Shown: piece by piece, positions 1-7,305 of the stretch
Position numbering within the stretch: the stretch's first letter is position 1
Layout: every line of letters starts with the position of its first letter
Source of the DNA: Pseudomonas sp. BMS12
GTDB taxonomy: Bacteria > Pseudomonadota > Gammaproteobacteria > Pseudomonadales > Pseudomonadaceae
Length of the DNA: 64,000 nucleotides
Direction: 5' to 3'
NCBI RefSeq assembly: GCF_001592875.1
Contig: NZ_LSOF01000003.1
Location: 53,014-117,013, forward strand
The notes under the pieces: generated by a model
Databases searched by the model: none
What the model was told of the DNA's origin: nothing
The model's input: only the letters and a program-made list of their open reading frames with translations
Position numbers and translations under genes: made by a program

Positions 1-14
1 CAGGAGTCATCCCC

Positions 15-488
15 ATGTCGTCCGAAATTCGCCAACCGGTTCCACCCTTCACCCGCGAAACCGCCATCCTCAAGGTGCGCCTGGCGGAAGACGGCTGGAA
101 CAGCCGCGATGCCGCCAAGGTCGCCCTCGCCTATACCCCCGACACCCGCTGGCGCAACCGTGCGGAATTCGCCAGCAGCCGCGCCGAGGCCGAAGCCTTC
201 CTGCGGCGCAAGTGGAACAAGGAACTCGAGTACCGTTTGATCAAGGAGCTGTGGGCCTTCACCGACAATCGCATCGCCGTGCGCTACGCCTACGAATGGC
301 ACGACGACTCCGGCAACTGGTTCCGCTCGTATGGCAACGAGAACTGGGAATTCGCCGACAACGGCCTGATGGCCCACCGCTTCGCCTGCATCAACGACCT
401 GCCGATCAGCGAGGCGGAGCGCAAGTTCCGCTGGCCGCTGGGACGTCGCCCGGACGACCACCCGGGGCTGTCGGAACTGGGGCTGTAA
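15..488 (+). CDS. DUF1348 family protein (NTF2-like fold)
   Basis: A 157-aa protein that reads end to end like the DUF1348 branch of the SnoaL/NTF2-like superfamily: an early W-N-S-R-D motif (about residues 28-32), a TRWRNR segment near 44-49, and a C-terminal half with aromatic strands ([21 protein letters not shown]) and the [21 protein letters not shown] tail. These are cytoplasmic proteins of roughly 150 aa with a cone-shaped ligand pocket and no agreed reaction. The ATG follows CAGGAGTCATCCCC, a good ribosome-binding site. The upstream neighbour lies outside the window, so operon membership cannot be judged. The family call is firm; the function is unknown. Confidence 0.85.
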   Translation: MSSEIRQPVPPFTRETAILKVRLAEDGWNSRDAAKVALAYTPDTRWRNRAEFASSRAEAEAFLRRKWNKELEYRLIKELWAFTDNRIAVRYAYEWHDDSGNWFRSYGNENWEFADNGLMAHRFACINDLPISEAERKFRWPLGRRPDDHPGLSELGL

Positions 489-502
489 GCGCGGCCCCCA
501 AG

Positions 503-601
503 GCCGACTCTTGGTTGCAATGGCGGTGAACCGACGCCTGGTTAGGTGGTTTCATCGAGCGCGTGGGATACTCGCCCGCAACGAATCAACCAAGAGTCGG
601 C
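503..601 (+). other. 99-nt inverted-repeat leader structure ahead of the ProQ/FinO gene
   Basis: GCCGACTCTTGGTTG (503-517) is perfectly complementary to CAACCAAGAGTCGGC (587-601), giving a 15-bp stem closing a 69-nt interior. Inside, GGCG (522-525) can pair with CGCC (535-538) and GTGGG (563-567) with CCCGC (575-579) around a 7-nt loop, so the segment could fold as a branched RNA. It ends 10 nt before the start codon of the RNA-chaperone gene, and there is no T-run, so it is not an ordinary terminator. It could be a 5'-UTR control element, an independent small RNA, or the relic of a small palindromic repeat. The stem is seen directly; any function is inferred. Confidence 0.6.
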
Positions 602-611
602 GAACTGAACG

Positions 612-1136
612 ATGGGTTTTGAACAATTAGCTGAACTGCGTGACCGCCTGCGGGCCGAAAAACAGCCGGTGAAGACCGACAGCAAGGCGAAAACCGACGC
701 TAAGAAGCCGCGCAAGCCGGCGCCCGCACGGCAAGACAAAGCCCGTGAGCAGGACCCTGCAGTCGAGGCGATCTGGCGCTTGCAGAAGCATTTCCCCCTG
801 GCGTTCCCGGTCAACCCGGCGCCCAAGGTGCCGCTCAAAGAGGGCATCCTGCAGGATGCCGAGCAACATCTGGAGCTGCTCGGTGTCACCCGCGAACAGC
901 TCAAGCAGGGGCTCGCGACCTGGTGCCGAGGCAGCCGCTACTGGTCGAGCATGACCGAGAACGCCGCGCGCCTGGACTTGAACGGCCAGGCCGTGGGCAC
1001 GGTGACAGCGGCGCAGGCGCTGCATGCGAAGCAACAGGCCAAGCGCCAGCGCGCGCAGGCACGCCGTGCACAAGCGAAGCCGAAAGAGGCTGTGGCGCCC
1101 ACGCCCGACACCCCGGTGGCAGAAAGCGCGGAGTAA
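612..1136 (+). CDS. ProQ/FinO-domain RNA-binding protein
   Basis: A 174-aa basic protein. Residues about 1-50 are a lysine/alanine/proline-rich linker (KAKTDAKKPRKPAPARQDK). Residues about 52-130 form a ProQ/FinO domain: AIWRLQKHFPLAF, the PLKEGI segment, EQLKQGLATWCRGSRYW, and the LDLNGQAVGTVTAAQALHA ending. The C-terminus is another basic, disordered tail. The family binds structured small RNAs and mRNA 3' ends and acts as an RNA chaperone in the cytoplasm. The 15-bp inverted repeat described just upstream ends 10 nt before the ATG. The ribosome-binding site (GAACTGAACG) is poor, so the leader structure may influence translation. I do not assign the symbol proQ because Pseudomonas carries more than one short FinO-domain protein. 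Confidence 0.88.
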   Translation: MGFEQLAELRDRLRAEKQPVKTDSKAKTDAKKPRKPAPARQDKAREQDPAVEAIWRLQKHFPLAFPVNPAPKVPLKEGILQDAEQHLELLGVTREQLKQGLATWCRGSRYWSSMTENAARLDLNGQAVGTVTAAQALHAKQQAKRQRAQARRAQAKPKEAVAPTPDTPVAESAE

Positions 1137-1212
1137 TCCTGCGCCGCAGCATCACCTCGCCGCCCTCGTCCAGCAAAAGCACTGGCAGGGCGGCGCGAGT
1201 CGGATTGGCCAA

Positions 1213-1230
1213 GGAGCGGCGCACCGCTCC
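1213..1230. terminator. Hairpin between convergent genes
   Basis: GGAGCGG (1213-1219), loop CGCA, CCGCTCC (1224-1230): a 7-bp stem in the 99-nt gap between the ProQ/FinO gene and the convergent gene ending at 1236. There is no U-tract, so it is a weak terminator or a REP-like palindrome. Confidence 0.35.
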
Positions 1231-1235
1231 GCCCG

Positions 1236-1979
1236 CTAGAAGCCTGCGCCGACGTAATTGACGTTACTTATGTCAATCGACACCAACAGCTCTTCCTCAA
1301 TGGCCCGACCGCTCGAATCTCGCCGGTAGGCCCTGCGTTTGCTCGGCATCAGCAACCCGCTGGAGCTGACGTAATCATGCACGTACTGGGCAGCGGGAAT
1401 ACCACCACTCACGTCGACGGAGTAATCGTGTCGGCGCAACAGAAAGTCATCGCCAAAGTAGAAATCCTGAACCGGGCAATGGGTCGCAATGTCTGCGGGG
1501 AAGCGCACTCTCAGGCGACGCCAGAGCGCTGCCCCTTCCTGCCAGGGCTCGACCTCTTCGGTGCGCACTCCTGGCAGGGAAAAGAGGAAAGGCATGGTCA
1601 GGTAGGACCAGAGCGCATAGCCATTGAAGTAGGCGCGATGCAGGGGATCCCAGGGCGTCGTTTCGCCATGCCCCAGAAAGGCGCTTCGCGGGTCGAGTCG
1701 CTCGGCAATCAGCGTCCCGTCGACGGTCTCGATGGCAATTCGCTCCGGAGAGTAAGCCGTACGCTGGTTGGGGGCCCCGAAAGGCATTACCGAAGCGCGC
1801 TGCTCATGCAGCCAGACCGTCATCTGCCGCGACATGCTGTCCTGCTTCATGCCCTTCATTCCCCATAAGGCGCCGCCACTAGTGATGTTGGCCTCCACCC
1901 GGCTGAATTTACGCCAACGGTCGAGGCCACCGTGGGCATCCAGCACCCAACCGAGCAGTTCAGATTGTGGCTTGTTCAT
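1236..1979 (-). CDS. Conserved hypothetical protein, about 247 aa
   Basis: I do not recognise a named family. The 247-aa protein begins MNKPQSELLGWVLDAHGGLDRW, is rich in tryptophan and aromatic residues, and has no signal peptide or membrane segment. The regular spacing of short hydrophobic strands (RVEANITSGG, RIAIETVDGTLIAE, DFYFGDDFLLRRHDYSVDV) suggests a beta-rich half-barrel as in LolA-type domains; this is only an impression. A start 69 nt further upstream is open, but the ATG at 1979 is preceded by AGAGGACCATGAG and is preferred. It is convergent with the ProQ/FinO gene and lies 84 nt downstream of, and on the same strand as, the oxidoreductase ending at 2064, so co-transcription is possible. 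Confidence 0.7.
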   Translation of the reverse strand: MNKPQSELLGWVLDAHGGLDRWRKFSRVEANITSGGALWGMKGMKQDSMSRQMTVWLHEQRASVMPFGAPNQRTAYSPERIAIETVDGTLIAERLDPRSAFLGHGETTPWDPLHRAYFNGYALWSYLTMPFLFSLPGVRTEEVEPWQEGAALWRRLRVRFPADIATHCPVQDFYFGDDFLLRRHDYSVDVSGGIPAAQYVHDYVSSSGLLMPSKRRAYRRDSSGRAIEEELLVSIDISNVNYVGAGF

Positions 1980-2063
1980 CTCATGGTCCTCTTGCACAAA
2001 CTTGATGATCCGCCTGCCGCCTTGAGTCGAGCACTTGTCGGCTGGCACCGGCAGGGCAAGACC

Positions 2064-3059
2064 TCACACCAGATCGATCACCGTCTTGCCCTGGCCGCGA
2101 CCTTCCGCGACCTGGCGAAACGCCTCGTTGACCTCTGCCAGGGCAAAGGGCTGCTGATCCACGCGGATCGTCAGTTGCCCGGCATCGGCCAGCGCGGCCG
2201 CCTCGCGCAGAATGGCCCCGTGGTGCTCGCGACCCTGGCCGGTGAGCAAGGGCGTCAGGGTGAACACGCCCGAGTAGGTGGCGCTCTTGAACGATAGCGG
2301 CGCGAGGCTGTGCTGGCCCCAGCCGAGGCAGCTCAGGACGTGCCCGGTATAAGGCTTCACGGCCTGGAACGACGCATCCAGCGTGCTGCCGCCCACGGTG
2401 TCATAGACGATGTCGAAGCCCTCGCCGGCCGTGTATTGCTCGACGTAGGACTCCACGCTCTGCGCCTGATAGTCGATCGCCGTGGCCCCCAGCGAACGAA
2501 TGAAGTCGAGGCTCGCCGCCGAGCCGGTAGCGTAGACCTCGGCACCGCGCGCCTTGGCCAGTTGCACCGCCACCTGGCCGACGCCGCCGGCGCCGCCGTG
2601 AATCAGCACGCGCTGGCCGGCACGCACGTTGGCGCGATCCACCAGGCCTTCCCAGGCGGTGATGAATACCAGCGGCAAGGCGGCCGCCGCACGCATGCCG
2701 AGTGCCTGCGGCTTGGCCGCGATCAGCCGGGCATCCACGGCAATGTATTCGGCCATGCTGCCCTGGGCGCCGCCGATCCCGCCGGCCATGCCGAACACCT
2801 CCTGGCCCGGCGTGAAACCCTCGACCGCCTCGCCCAGTTCGACGACCGTGCCGGCGAGGTCCAGGCCGAGCACCGCCGGCAGCGTTTGCCGGGCGTGCGC
2901 CCCGGCGCCAGTGGCGATCTTGGTATCGAGCGGGTTGACCCCGGCGGCGTGGACCCGGACCAGGACCTGCCCCTTGGCGGGCACTGGGCGAGCAATGTGG
3001 TGTACGGCCAGCGGAGCCTGGGCGGACTCGGCGATAGCGGCAAGCATGGTCTGATTCAT
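2064..3059 (-). CDS. Zinc-independent MDR-family NADPH:quinone oxidoreductase/alcohol dehydrogenase-like protein
   Basis: A 331-aa medium-chain dehydrogenase/reductase. The N-terminal GroES-like domain (about 1-120) includes VHAAGVNPLDTKIATG and the LGLDLAGTVVELGE strand-turn. The Rossmann domain carries GGAGGVGQVAVQLAKARGAEV (about 153-173). There is no cysteine cluster for structural zinc and no GHE catalytic-zinc motif, which points to the quinone-oxidoreductase/enoyl-reductase branch using NADPH. The natural substrate cannot be read from sequence. It is divergent from a LysR regulator beginning 101 nt away, a common arrangement for a regulator and its target. The ATG is preceded by AGAGG at suitable spacing. 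Confidence 0.88.
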   Translation of the reverse strand: MNQTMLAAIAESAQAPLAVHHIARPVPAKGQVLVRVHAAGVNPLDTKIATGAGAHARQTLPAVLGLDLAGTVVELGEAVEGFTPGQEVFGMAGGIGGAQGSMAEYIAVDARLIAAKPQALGMRAAAALPLVFITAWEGLVDRANVRAGQRVLIHGGAGGVGQVAVQLAKARGAEVYATGSAASLDFIRSLGATAIDYQAQSVESYVEQYTAGEGFDIVYDTVGGSTLDASFQAVKPYTGHVLSCLGWGQHSLAPLSFKSATYSGVFTLTPLLTGQGREHHGAILREAAALADAGQLTIRVDQQPFALAEVNEAFRQVAEGRGQGKTVIDLV

Positions 3060-3160
3060 GACGGGAACCTCTGAGTGAGTGGACGCTTACAGGTTGCTCC
3101 GTCTTCTTCATTCCGATAAGAAACTAAATTTTCATATTACTTATTCCCCATAGAGGCCTA

Positions 3161-4045
3161 ATGGCGATGGATCTGTTCGACAGCATGCGCATCTTCGTGC
3201 GCGTCGTGGAGCGTGGCTCGTTCTCGGCGGTGGCGCGGGAGCTGAACATGGGGCAGCCGGCAGTGAGCAAGCAGGTCCGCGCGCTGGAACAGTATCTGGG
3301 CGGCGCCGTGTTCGCCCGCAGCACCCGACATCTGGCGCTGACCGACCAGGGGCAACGCTTCTACAGCCACTGTCAGGAGATTCTCGGCCAGCTCGAAAGC
3401 GCCACGCGCAGCTTCGCCAGCGGCCAGGAACAGATCGCCGGCCCGCTGCGCATCGCCGCTCCGGTCAGCTACGGCAGGTTGTGCATAGCGCCGCTGATCG
3501 GGGCCTTCCTGCAGCGCCATCCCGATGTACGGATCGACCTGCGCCTGAGCGATCACAACGAAGACCTGCTCATGGAGAACATCGACCTGGCCATCCGCAT
3601 CGGTGTGGTGAAAAGCGAAGGCCTGGTGGCGGTGACCCTGGGCACCAGCGCACGGCGGGTCTATGCCGCGCCGGCCTATCTGGAGCGCCACGGCCTGCCC
3701 CGCGAGCCCGCCGAACTGGCAGGCCACAACTGCATCGGCTTCACCTTGCTGGAGCATTACGACCGCTGGCACTTCAGCCGCAGGACGCAAGCGCTCGATG
3801 TGACCATCAAAGGCAACGTCACCAGCAACAGCAGCGAGGCCATTCGTGAGATGGTCCTCGCCGGCCTGGGCATTTCCCTCTCGCCGGAATGGCTGTTCGC
3901 CGCGGACTTCGAACAGGGCAGCGTGCGCAGCCTGCTCGACGACTACCAGACCACCGCGTTGCCGGTCAGCGCCGTGTTCAGCCGTGAGCGACGCCGCTCG
4001 GCGCGGACGATGGCCTTCATCGACTTTCTCCGGGAGCACCTGTAG
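3161..4045 (+). CDS. LysR-family transcriptional regulator
   Basis: A 294-aa LysR protein. The N-terminal winged helix-turn-helix (about 1-60) reads MDLFDSMRIFVRVVERGSF then SAVARELNMGQPAVSKQVRALEQYLG, the recognition helix being QPAVSKQVRALE. The effector-binding domain (about 90-290) contains GPLRIAAPVSYGR and an LSPEWLF loop. It resembles the CrgA/DmlR subgroup. The divergently transcribed oxidoreductase gene shares the 101-bp A+T-rich intergenic region, and autoregulation plus control of that gene is the usual pattern for the family. There are two in-frame ATGs (3161 and 3167); AGAGG sits just before the first. It is convergent with the AraC regulator downstream. Confidence 0.92.
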   Translation: MAMDLFDSMRIFVRVVERGSFSAVARELNMGQPAVSKQVRALEQYLGGAVFARSTRHLALTDQGQRFYSHCQEILGQLESATRSFASGQEQIAGPLRIAAPVSYGRLCIAPLIGAFLQRHPDVRIDLRLSDHNEDLLMENIDLAIRIGVVKSEGLVAVTLGTSARRVYAAPAYLERHGLPREPAELAGHNCIGFTLLEHYDRWHFSRRTQALDVTIKGNVTSNSSEAIREMVLAGLGISLSPEWLFAADFEQGSVRSLLDDYQTTALPVSAVFSRERRRSARTMAFIDFLREHL

Positions 4046-4046
4046 G

Positions 4047-4117
4047 CCGCCGTGATGAGGCGCGGGCCCGCACTTATTGCCGCATCGGGCAAATCTGTCG
4101 GCCAGGCCTCATGGCGG
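4047..4117. terminator. Interrupted inverted repeat between convergent regulators
   Basis: CCGCC (4047-4051) plus ATGAGGC (4055-4061) pair with GCCTCAT (4106-4112) plus GGCGG (4113-4117), a 12-bp stem with a 3-nt bulge. The loop contains the palindrome GCGGGCCCGC. The right arm overlaps the last codons of the AraC gene. It may be a bidirectional termination region, although no U-tract is present. Confidence 0.35.
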
Positions 4118-4933
4118 ATTCTGCTGCAGCCACTCCTTCGGGCTTGCGCCCACCTTGCGGCGAAAGGTGCGGGCCAGCGCAGACGGACTTTCGTAGCCGA
4201 CCTCATCGGCGATCAGGGCGATGGGGCGGCCTTCGCGCAAACGCTTCTGCGTCAGGCTGATGCGCCAGTTCGCCAGGTAATCCGCAGGGGTGATACCCAC
4301 GGTCTCGCGAAAGTGCGCGGCAAAGCTCGCCCGCGACATGCCCGAGCGATCCGCCAGTTCCGCCACCGACCAATTGCGCTGCGGCTCGTTGTGCATCCCC
4401 ACGAGCGCGCGAGACAGCTGCGCGTTGGCCAACCCGGCCATCATCCCCGAGGCGATGCTGCGGCTGGCGAGGAGGTGGCGCAGCAGCTGAATCACCATCA
4501 GCTCGAACAGGCGATTGAGGATGACATCGCGCCCACACTCGTCGCCGAAGGCTTCCTCAAACAGCCAGTCGAGGGTGCCGTCGAGGCCGTGCAATTCGCG
4601 CAGCGGCTTGATGATGAAGTCCGGCAAGGCCTGGGTCAGCGGATTGTTGGCGCCGCCATCGAACTGCAGAGTGGCACACACCAGCTCCGCAGCATCGGCT
4701 TCGCTGGCCAGCAGCTGATGCTCCTGCGGGCGCATCGCCAGGATCAGGCTGGGCTCGGTCAGTTCGCTGAGCTGGCCGCGCTTGTCCCTGAAGGCCAGGC
4801 GACCCGAGCGCAGCAGATGGGCGTGGCCGACGCTGTGCTGCCCATACAGCCGGGTCGTGCCGCAGAAGCCGCCCTGGTGAAAGGTGGACGCATGCAGGTT
4901 GAAGTGTTTGAGCAGTGTCGAGAGTCGGTCCAT
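4109..4933 (-). CDS. AraC-family transcriptional regulator with N-terminal cupin
   Basis: A 274-aa protein. The N-terminal half (about 1-165) looks like the cupin_6 type sensor domain (MDRLSTLLKHFNLHASTF, RSGRLAFRDKRG, LILAMRPQEHQLL). The C-terminal AraC domain has two helix-turn-helix units: WSVAELADRSGMSRASFAAHFRETVGITPADYLANWR and PIALIADEVGYESPSALARTFRRKVGASPKEW. An open upstream extension exists, but the MDRLSTLL start fits the family. It is divergent from the AhpD-like gene starting at 5063, which together with the glutaredoxin is the probable target. Family confidence is high; the inducer is unknown. Confidence 0.9.
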   Translation of the reverse strand: MDRLSTLLKHFNLHASTFHQGGFCGTTRLYGQHSVGHAHLLRSGRLAFRDKRGQLSELTEPSLILAMRPQEHQLLASEADAAELVCATLQFDGGANNPLTQALPDFIIKPLRELHGLDGTLDWLFEEAFGDECGRDVILNRLFELMVIQLLRHLLASRSIASGMMAGLANAQLSRALVGMHNEPQRNWSVAELADRSGMSRASFAAHFRETVGITPADYLANWRISLTQKRLREGRPIALIADEVGYESPSALARTFRRKVGASPKEWLQQNPP

Positions 4934-5062
4934 AGCGCGCTCAGATTTAGACGATCTGTTGCATAAGCTCGACGATCTGAAGCCGAAAGGAAAGCCCGCC
5001 TCCCTAGTATGAGCTCCAAGCTTGATCGACAAGCCGGTTAATCACCCTACTGGAGAACTACC

Positions 5063-5581
5063 ATGACTCGTATCACCGCTCTCTCGCTGGACCAAGCCCC
5101 TGCCGGCTCGCGCGCTGCCCTCGAAGGCGTGCAGAAAGGCCTCGGCTTCATCCCCAACGCATTCAAGACCCTCGCTCACTCGCCGGCCGCACTCAATGGT
5201 TACCTGGGCCTCGCCCAAGCTTTGGGGAAAAGCTCGCTGAGCGCCGCCGAGCGTGAAGTCGTCGCCCTCGCCACCTCGGAAATCAATGGCTGCGACTACT
5301 GCCTGGCCGCCCACGCCTTCTTTGGCGCCAAGGCTGGCCTGAGCGATGAGGCCATCAACCAGGCTCGTAGCGGTACCCTCAGCGCGGTCGCCGCGCTGGC
5401 GCTGCAGATTACCGAAAGCCGCGGCCAGCTGAGTGACGAGCAGATCGCCGCAGCCCGCGATGCCGGTCTGGGCGATAGCAAGATCGTCGAGGTGGTAGCG
5501 CAGGTCACGCTGCTGACCCTGACCAACTACCTGAACAACATCGCCACCACCGATATCGACTTCCCGCCGGCGGCACACTAG
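5063..5581 (+). CDS. Carboxymuconolactone decarboxylase / AhpD-like peroxidase-related protein
   Basis: A 172-aa all-helical protein with the CMD-domain signature EREVVALATSEINGCDYCLAAH. The redox pair Cys77-x-x-Cys80 and His84 are the residues used by AhpD-type alkyl hydroperoxidases to reduce peroxides. The N-terminal LEGVQKGLGFIPNAFKTLAHSP stretch is typical of the uncharacterised peroxidase-related CMD subfamily. It lies 14 nt ahead of a glutaredoxin gene, so the pair probably forms one transcript in which the glutaredoxin could recharge the Cys pair; that link is inference. The ATG is preceded by TGGAGAACTACC. Confidence 0.9.
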   Translation: MTRITALSLDQAPAGSRAALEGVQKGLGFIPNAFKTLAHSPAALNGYLGLAQALGKSSLSAAEREVVALATSEINGCDYCLAAHAFFGAKAGLSDEAINQARSGTLSAVAALALQITESRGQLSDEQIAAARDAGLGDSKIVEVVAQVTLLTLTNYLNNIATTDIDFPPAAH

Positions 5582-5594
5582 GAGGGCAACCGCC

Positions 5595-5849
5595 ATGAGC
5601 CAAGTAATCATCTACACCACCCAGCACTGCCCTTACTGCGTGAGTGCCAAGCGACTGCTATCGAGCAAGGGCGTCACGCCCGTGGAAATCAATGTTGAAT
5701 CATCGCCCCAGCATCTCGCGGAAATGCTGCAGCGCTCCAAGCGCCGGACCGTCCCGCAGATCTTTGTCGGCGAGGTGCACGTCGGCGGTTTCGATGATCT
5801 GGCCAGCCTCGATCACCAGGGCAGGCTCGATGCACTGCTGCACGCCTGA
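5595..5849 (+). CDS. grxC: Glutaredoxin, GrxC type
   Basis: An 84-aa class I glutaredoxin with the dithiol active site Cys12-Pro-Tyr-Cys15 (TTQHCPYCVSAKRLL), the TVP cis-proline loop (KRRTVPQIFVGEVHVGGFDDL) and the GGFDD glutathione-binding ending. It reduces protein disulfides and mixed disulfides with glutathione in the cytoplasm. GGAGGGCAACCGCC ahead of the ATG supplies the ribosome-binding site and overlaps the end of the preceding CMD gene. The genome almost certainly has another canonical grxC elsewhere (next to secB in many Pseudomonas), so this may be a paralogue dedicated to its neighbour. The symbol describes type, not orthology. Confidence 0.88.
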   Translation: MSQVIIYTTQHCPYCVSAKRLLSSKGVTPVEINVESSPQHLAEMLQRSKRRTVPQIFVGEVHVGGFDDLASLDHQGRLDALLHA

Positions 5850-5857
5850 TGCGCCCC

Positions 5858-5890
5858 TGTGCTCCGGACGAGGTTCCCGTCCGGAGCACA
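5858..5890 (+). terminator. Intrinsic terminator-like hairpin after the glutaredoxin gene
   Basis: TGTGCTCCGGACG (5858-5870) and CGTCCGGAGCACA (5878-5890) form a perfect 13-bp stem with a 7-nt loop, starting 9 nt after the glutaredoxin stop. The following bases are GCTTGTTTCGG, a poor U-tract. Confidence 0.6.
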
Positions 5891-6024
5891 GCTTGTTTCG
5901 GCTCAGCACCCGGATTGGCTGCCGCTAGTGAACCATCCTGAACGCCGCTGCTCTCAGCGCGGAGTCTGCCTGCGGGTCCTCTGCCCCAGGCGCCCCGACC
6001 TGGCTGAAGACGGCAACCTCACAG

Positions 6025-7008
6025 TCAGTCAGCCAGCATGGACTGCAGCGGCGCCGGCGCGTACAGCGCGCTCTGGAACTCCGGCACGTACTCGTACTTG
6101 ATCAGCTTGCCCAGCTTCAGCTCACGGATATAGGCCGACAGGCCGCCGTCGCCAAGGCTGAGTTTGACCGCCTCGCCATCGCTGCTGGTGGCATGGCTGA
6201 GCTGACGGGACACCGCGTAGCCATAGGTCAGCTCGCCCTGGTGGTCGACGTTGGTGAAGCTGCTGGTGGCCAGTTCGGGCTCGCTGGACAGGTCATCGAG
6301 CTTGGCGGTCTGCAGGGTGACATCGACTTTGCCGGTCTGGCTGTCGACGATCTCGAAGACCACCGAGTCGGCGGTTTCCCGGTAATGGATGTCGGTCAGC
6401 CACTTGGGCAGGTTGTAGCCGACCACGCCGCGCACCCGCGCCAGCTCGGTGTTGACCGGCAGCTTGAGCACATAGCCCCAGAAGTCCTTCGACCACGACT
6501 GACCGACCAGGCTGAGCGGCCCGAGGTTGGCATCGCCGGGCTTGTTGGTGACGATGGACAGGGCGATCTCGTTGTAGCTGTCGTTGTCGCAGTAGTCATA
6601 GGCGTAGGCCGTCAGCGCCACCAGGCCGCGCCCCGGCCAGACCTGCAGTGGCTGCACCTGCTCCAGCACGGCAGCGGGCATCAGCGAGCGCAGCTTGTCC
6701 AGGTCGGCGGTGAACACCGCGGTGACCCGGCTGTTGCGGTAGTAGAAATTCGGCGAGTAGGACTCGAAGCCGATGTCGACCCGGGTCTTGGGCAACGTCC
6801 TGAACCAGCTCAGGTCGATCTCCGGCGCTTCGGCGGCGATGACCTCGAGCGGCGGATTGGAGTGATAGCGGTCATACAGGCCGCCGGCAACTACGGGCAC
6901 GGCCTGACCGGCAATGCTGGTAGTCGCCATCGCCGGCTGCGGCTCGGCGGCCCAGGAGGAAAAAGCCGCCACGGTCAGGGCGATGCCGGCGATGTTTCTG
7001 AACTTCAT
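6025..7008 (-). CDS. Exported acetoacetate decarboxylase-family protein
   Basis: A 327-aa protein with a clear signal peptide (KFRNIAGIALTVAAFSSWAAE, cleavage after AWA about residue 18). The mature part resembles the acetoacetate decarboxylase (ADC) fold: YSPNFYYRNSRVTAVFTADL, a YAYDYCDNDSYNEIALSIV strand pair, and WGYVLKLPVNTELARVRGVVGYNLPKWLTDI. Classical ADC is cytoplasmic and uses a Schiff-base lysine; I cannot place that lysine confidently here, so enzymatic activity is uncertain. The start at 7008 is preceded by GGAGACCTAACACC. It is a single-gene unit, with a candidate promoter at 7087-7117. Periplasmic location follows from the signal peptide; substrate is unknown. Confidence 0.75.
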   Translation of the reverse strand: MKFRNIAGIALTVAAFSSWAAEPQPAMATTSIAGQAVPVVAGGLYDRYHSNPPLEVIAAEAPEIDLSWFRTLPKTRVDIGFESYSPNFYYRNSRVTAVFTADLDKLRSLMPAAVLEQVQPLQVWPGRGLVALTAYAYDYCDNDSYNEIALSIVTNKPGDANLGPLSLVGQSWSKDFWGYVLKLPVNTELARVRGVVGYNLPKWLTDIHYRETADSVVFEIVDSQTGKVDVTLQTAKLDDLSSEPELATSSFTNVDHQGELTYGYAVSRQLSHATSSDGEAVKLSLGDGGLSAYIRELKLGKLIKYEYVPEFQSALYAPAPLQSMLAD

Positions 7009-7086
7009 GGTGTTAGGTCTCCGCGTCATGGTGATTCGCCCCGGAAACCGCGTTACAGAACACGGCTACCGGGGCGGGCACGAGAG

Positions 7087-7117
7087 ACCCTAACGTTTAA
7101 CTTAACTTTAATGTCAA
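7087..7117 (-). promoter_or_regulatory. Candidate promoter with long spacer for the ADC-like gene
   Basis: On the minus strand a perfect TTGACA (7117-7112) is followed after 19 nt by TAGGGT (7092-7087); at 17 nt the hexamer is GTTAGG, a poor -10. The A+T-rich spacer holds repeated GTTAA units (TTAAAGTTAAGTTAAACG). A 19-bp spacer with repeats in it is what MerR-family activated promoters look like; the assignment is tentative. Confidence 0.4.
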
Positions 7118-7130
7118 GCGACCCGATTCG

Positions 7131-7265
7131 GGCGCTGTCCCGCTCGACCAGTTCGAAGCCCGCATCCAGCCGCAGTGGCCGCCTGGGCAAGGCCGACCCG
7201 GCTTGCTGCACAACGGGCAGACGCTACGCCTGGGCTGGCACATGAGCTACCGCGCGCTCGGCTGA
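7131..7265 (+). pseudogene. Possible 3' remnant of a lost gene
   Basis: One plus-strand frame ending at the TGA of 7263-7265 has no start codon, yet from about 7140 it reads like protein: PLDQFEARIQPQWPPGQG, then RPGLLHNGQTLRLGWHMSYRALG. The composition matches the C-terminus of a beta-rich enzyme, and a strong GC hairpin begins 2 nt after the stop, as expected at the end of a real gene. Upstream, the frame meets promoter-like A+T-rich DNA and a stop at 7098. I cannot name the parent family. It may be a coincidence of high-GC sequence. Confidence 0.3.
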
Positions 7266-7266
7266 T

Positions 7267-7296
7267 GCACAACGCCCCCGGAACGGGGCGTTGTGC
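7267..7296. terminator. GC-rich hairpin
   Basis: GCACAACGCCCC (7267-7278), 6-nt loop, GGGGCGTTGTGC (7285-7296): a perfect 12-bp stem. It lies 9 nt beyond the stop of the minus-strand binding-protein gene and 2 nt beyond the stop of the putative plus-strand remnant. There is no U-tract on either side. Confidence 0.5.
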
Positions 7297-7305
7297 GGCG
7301 CCGCG

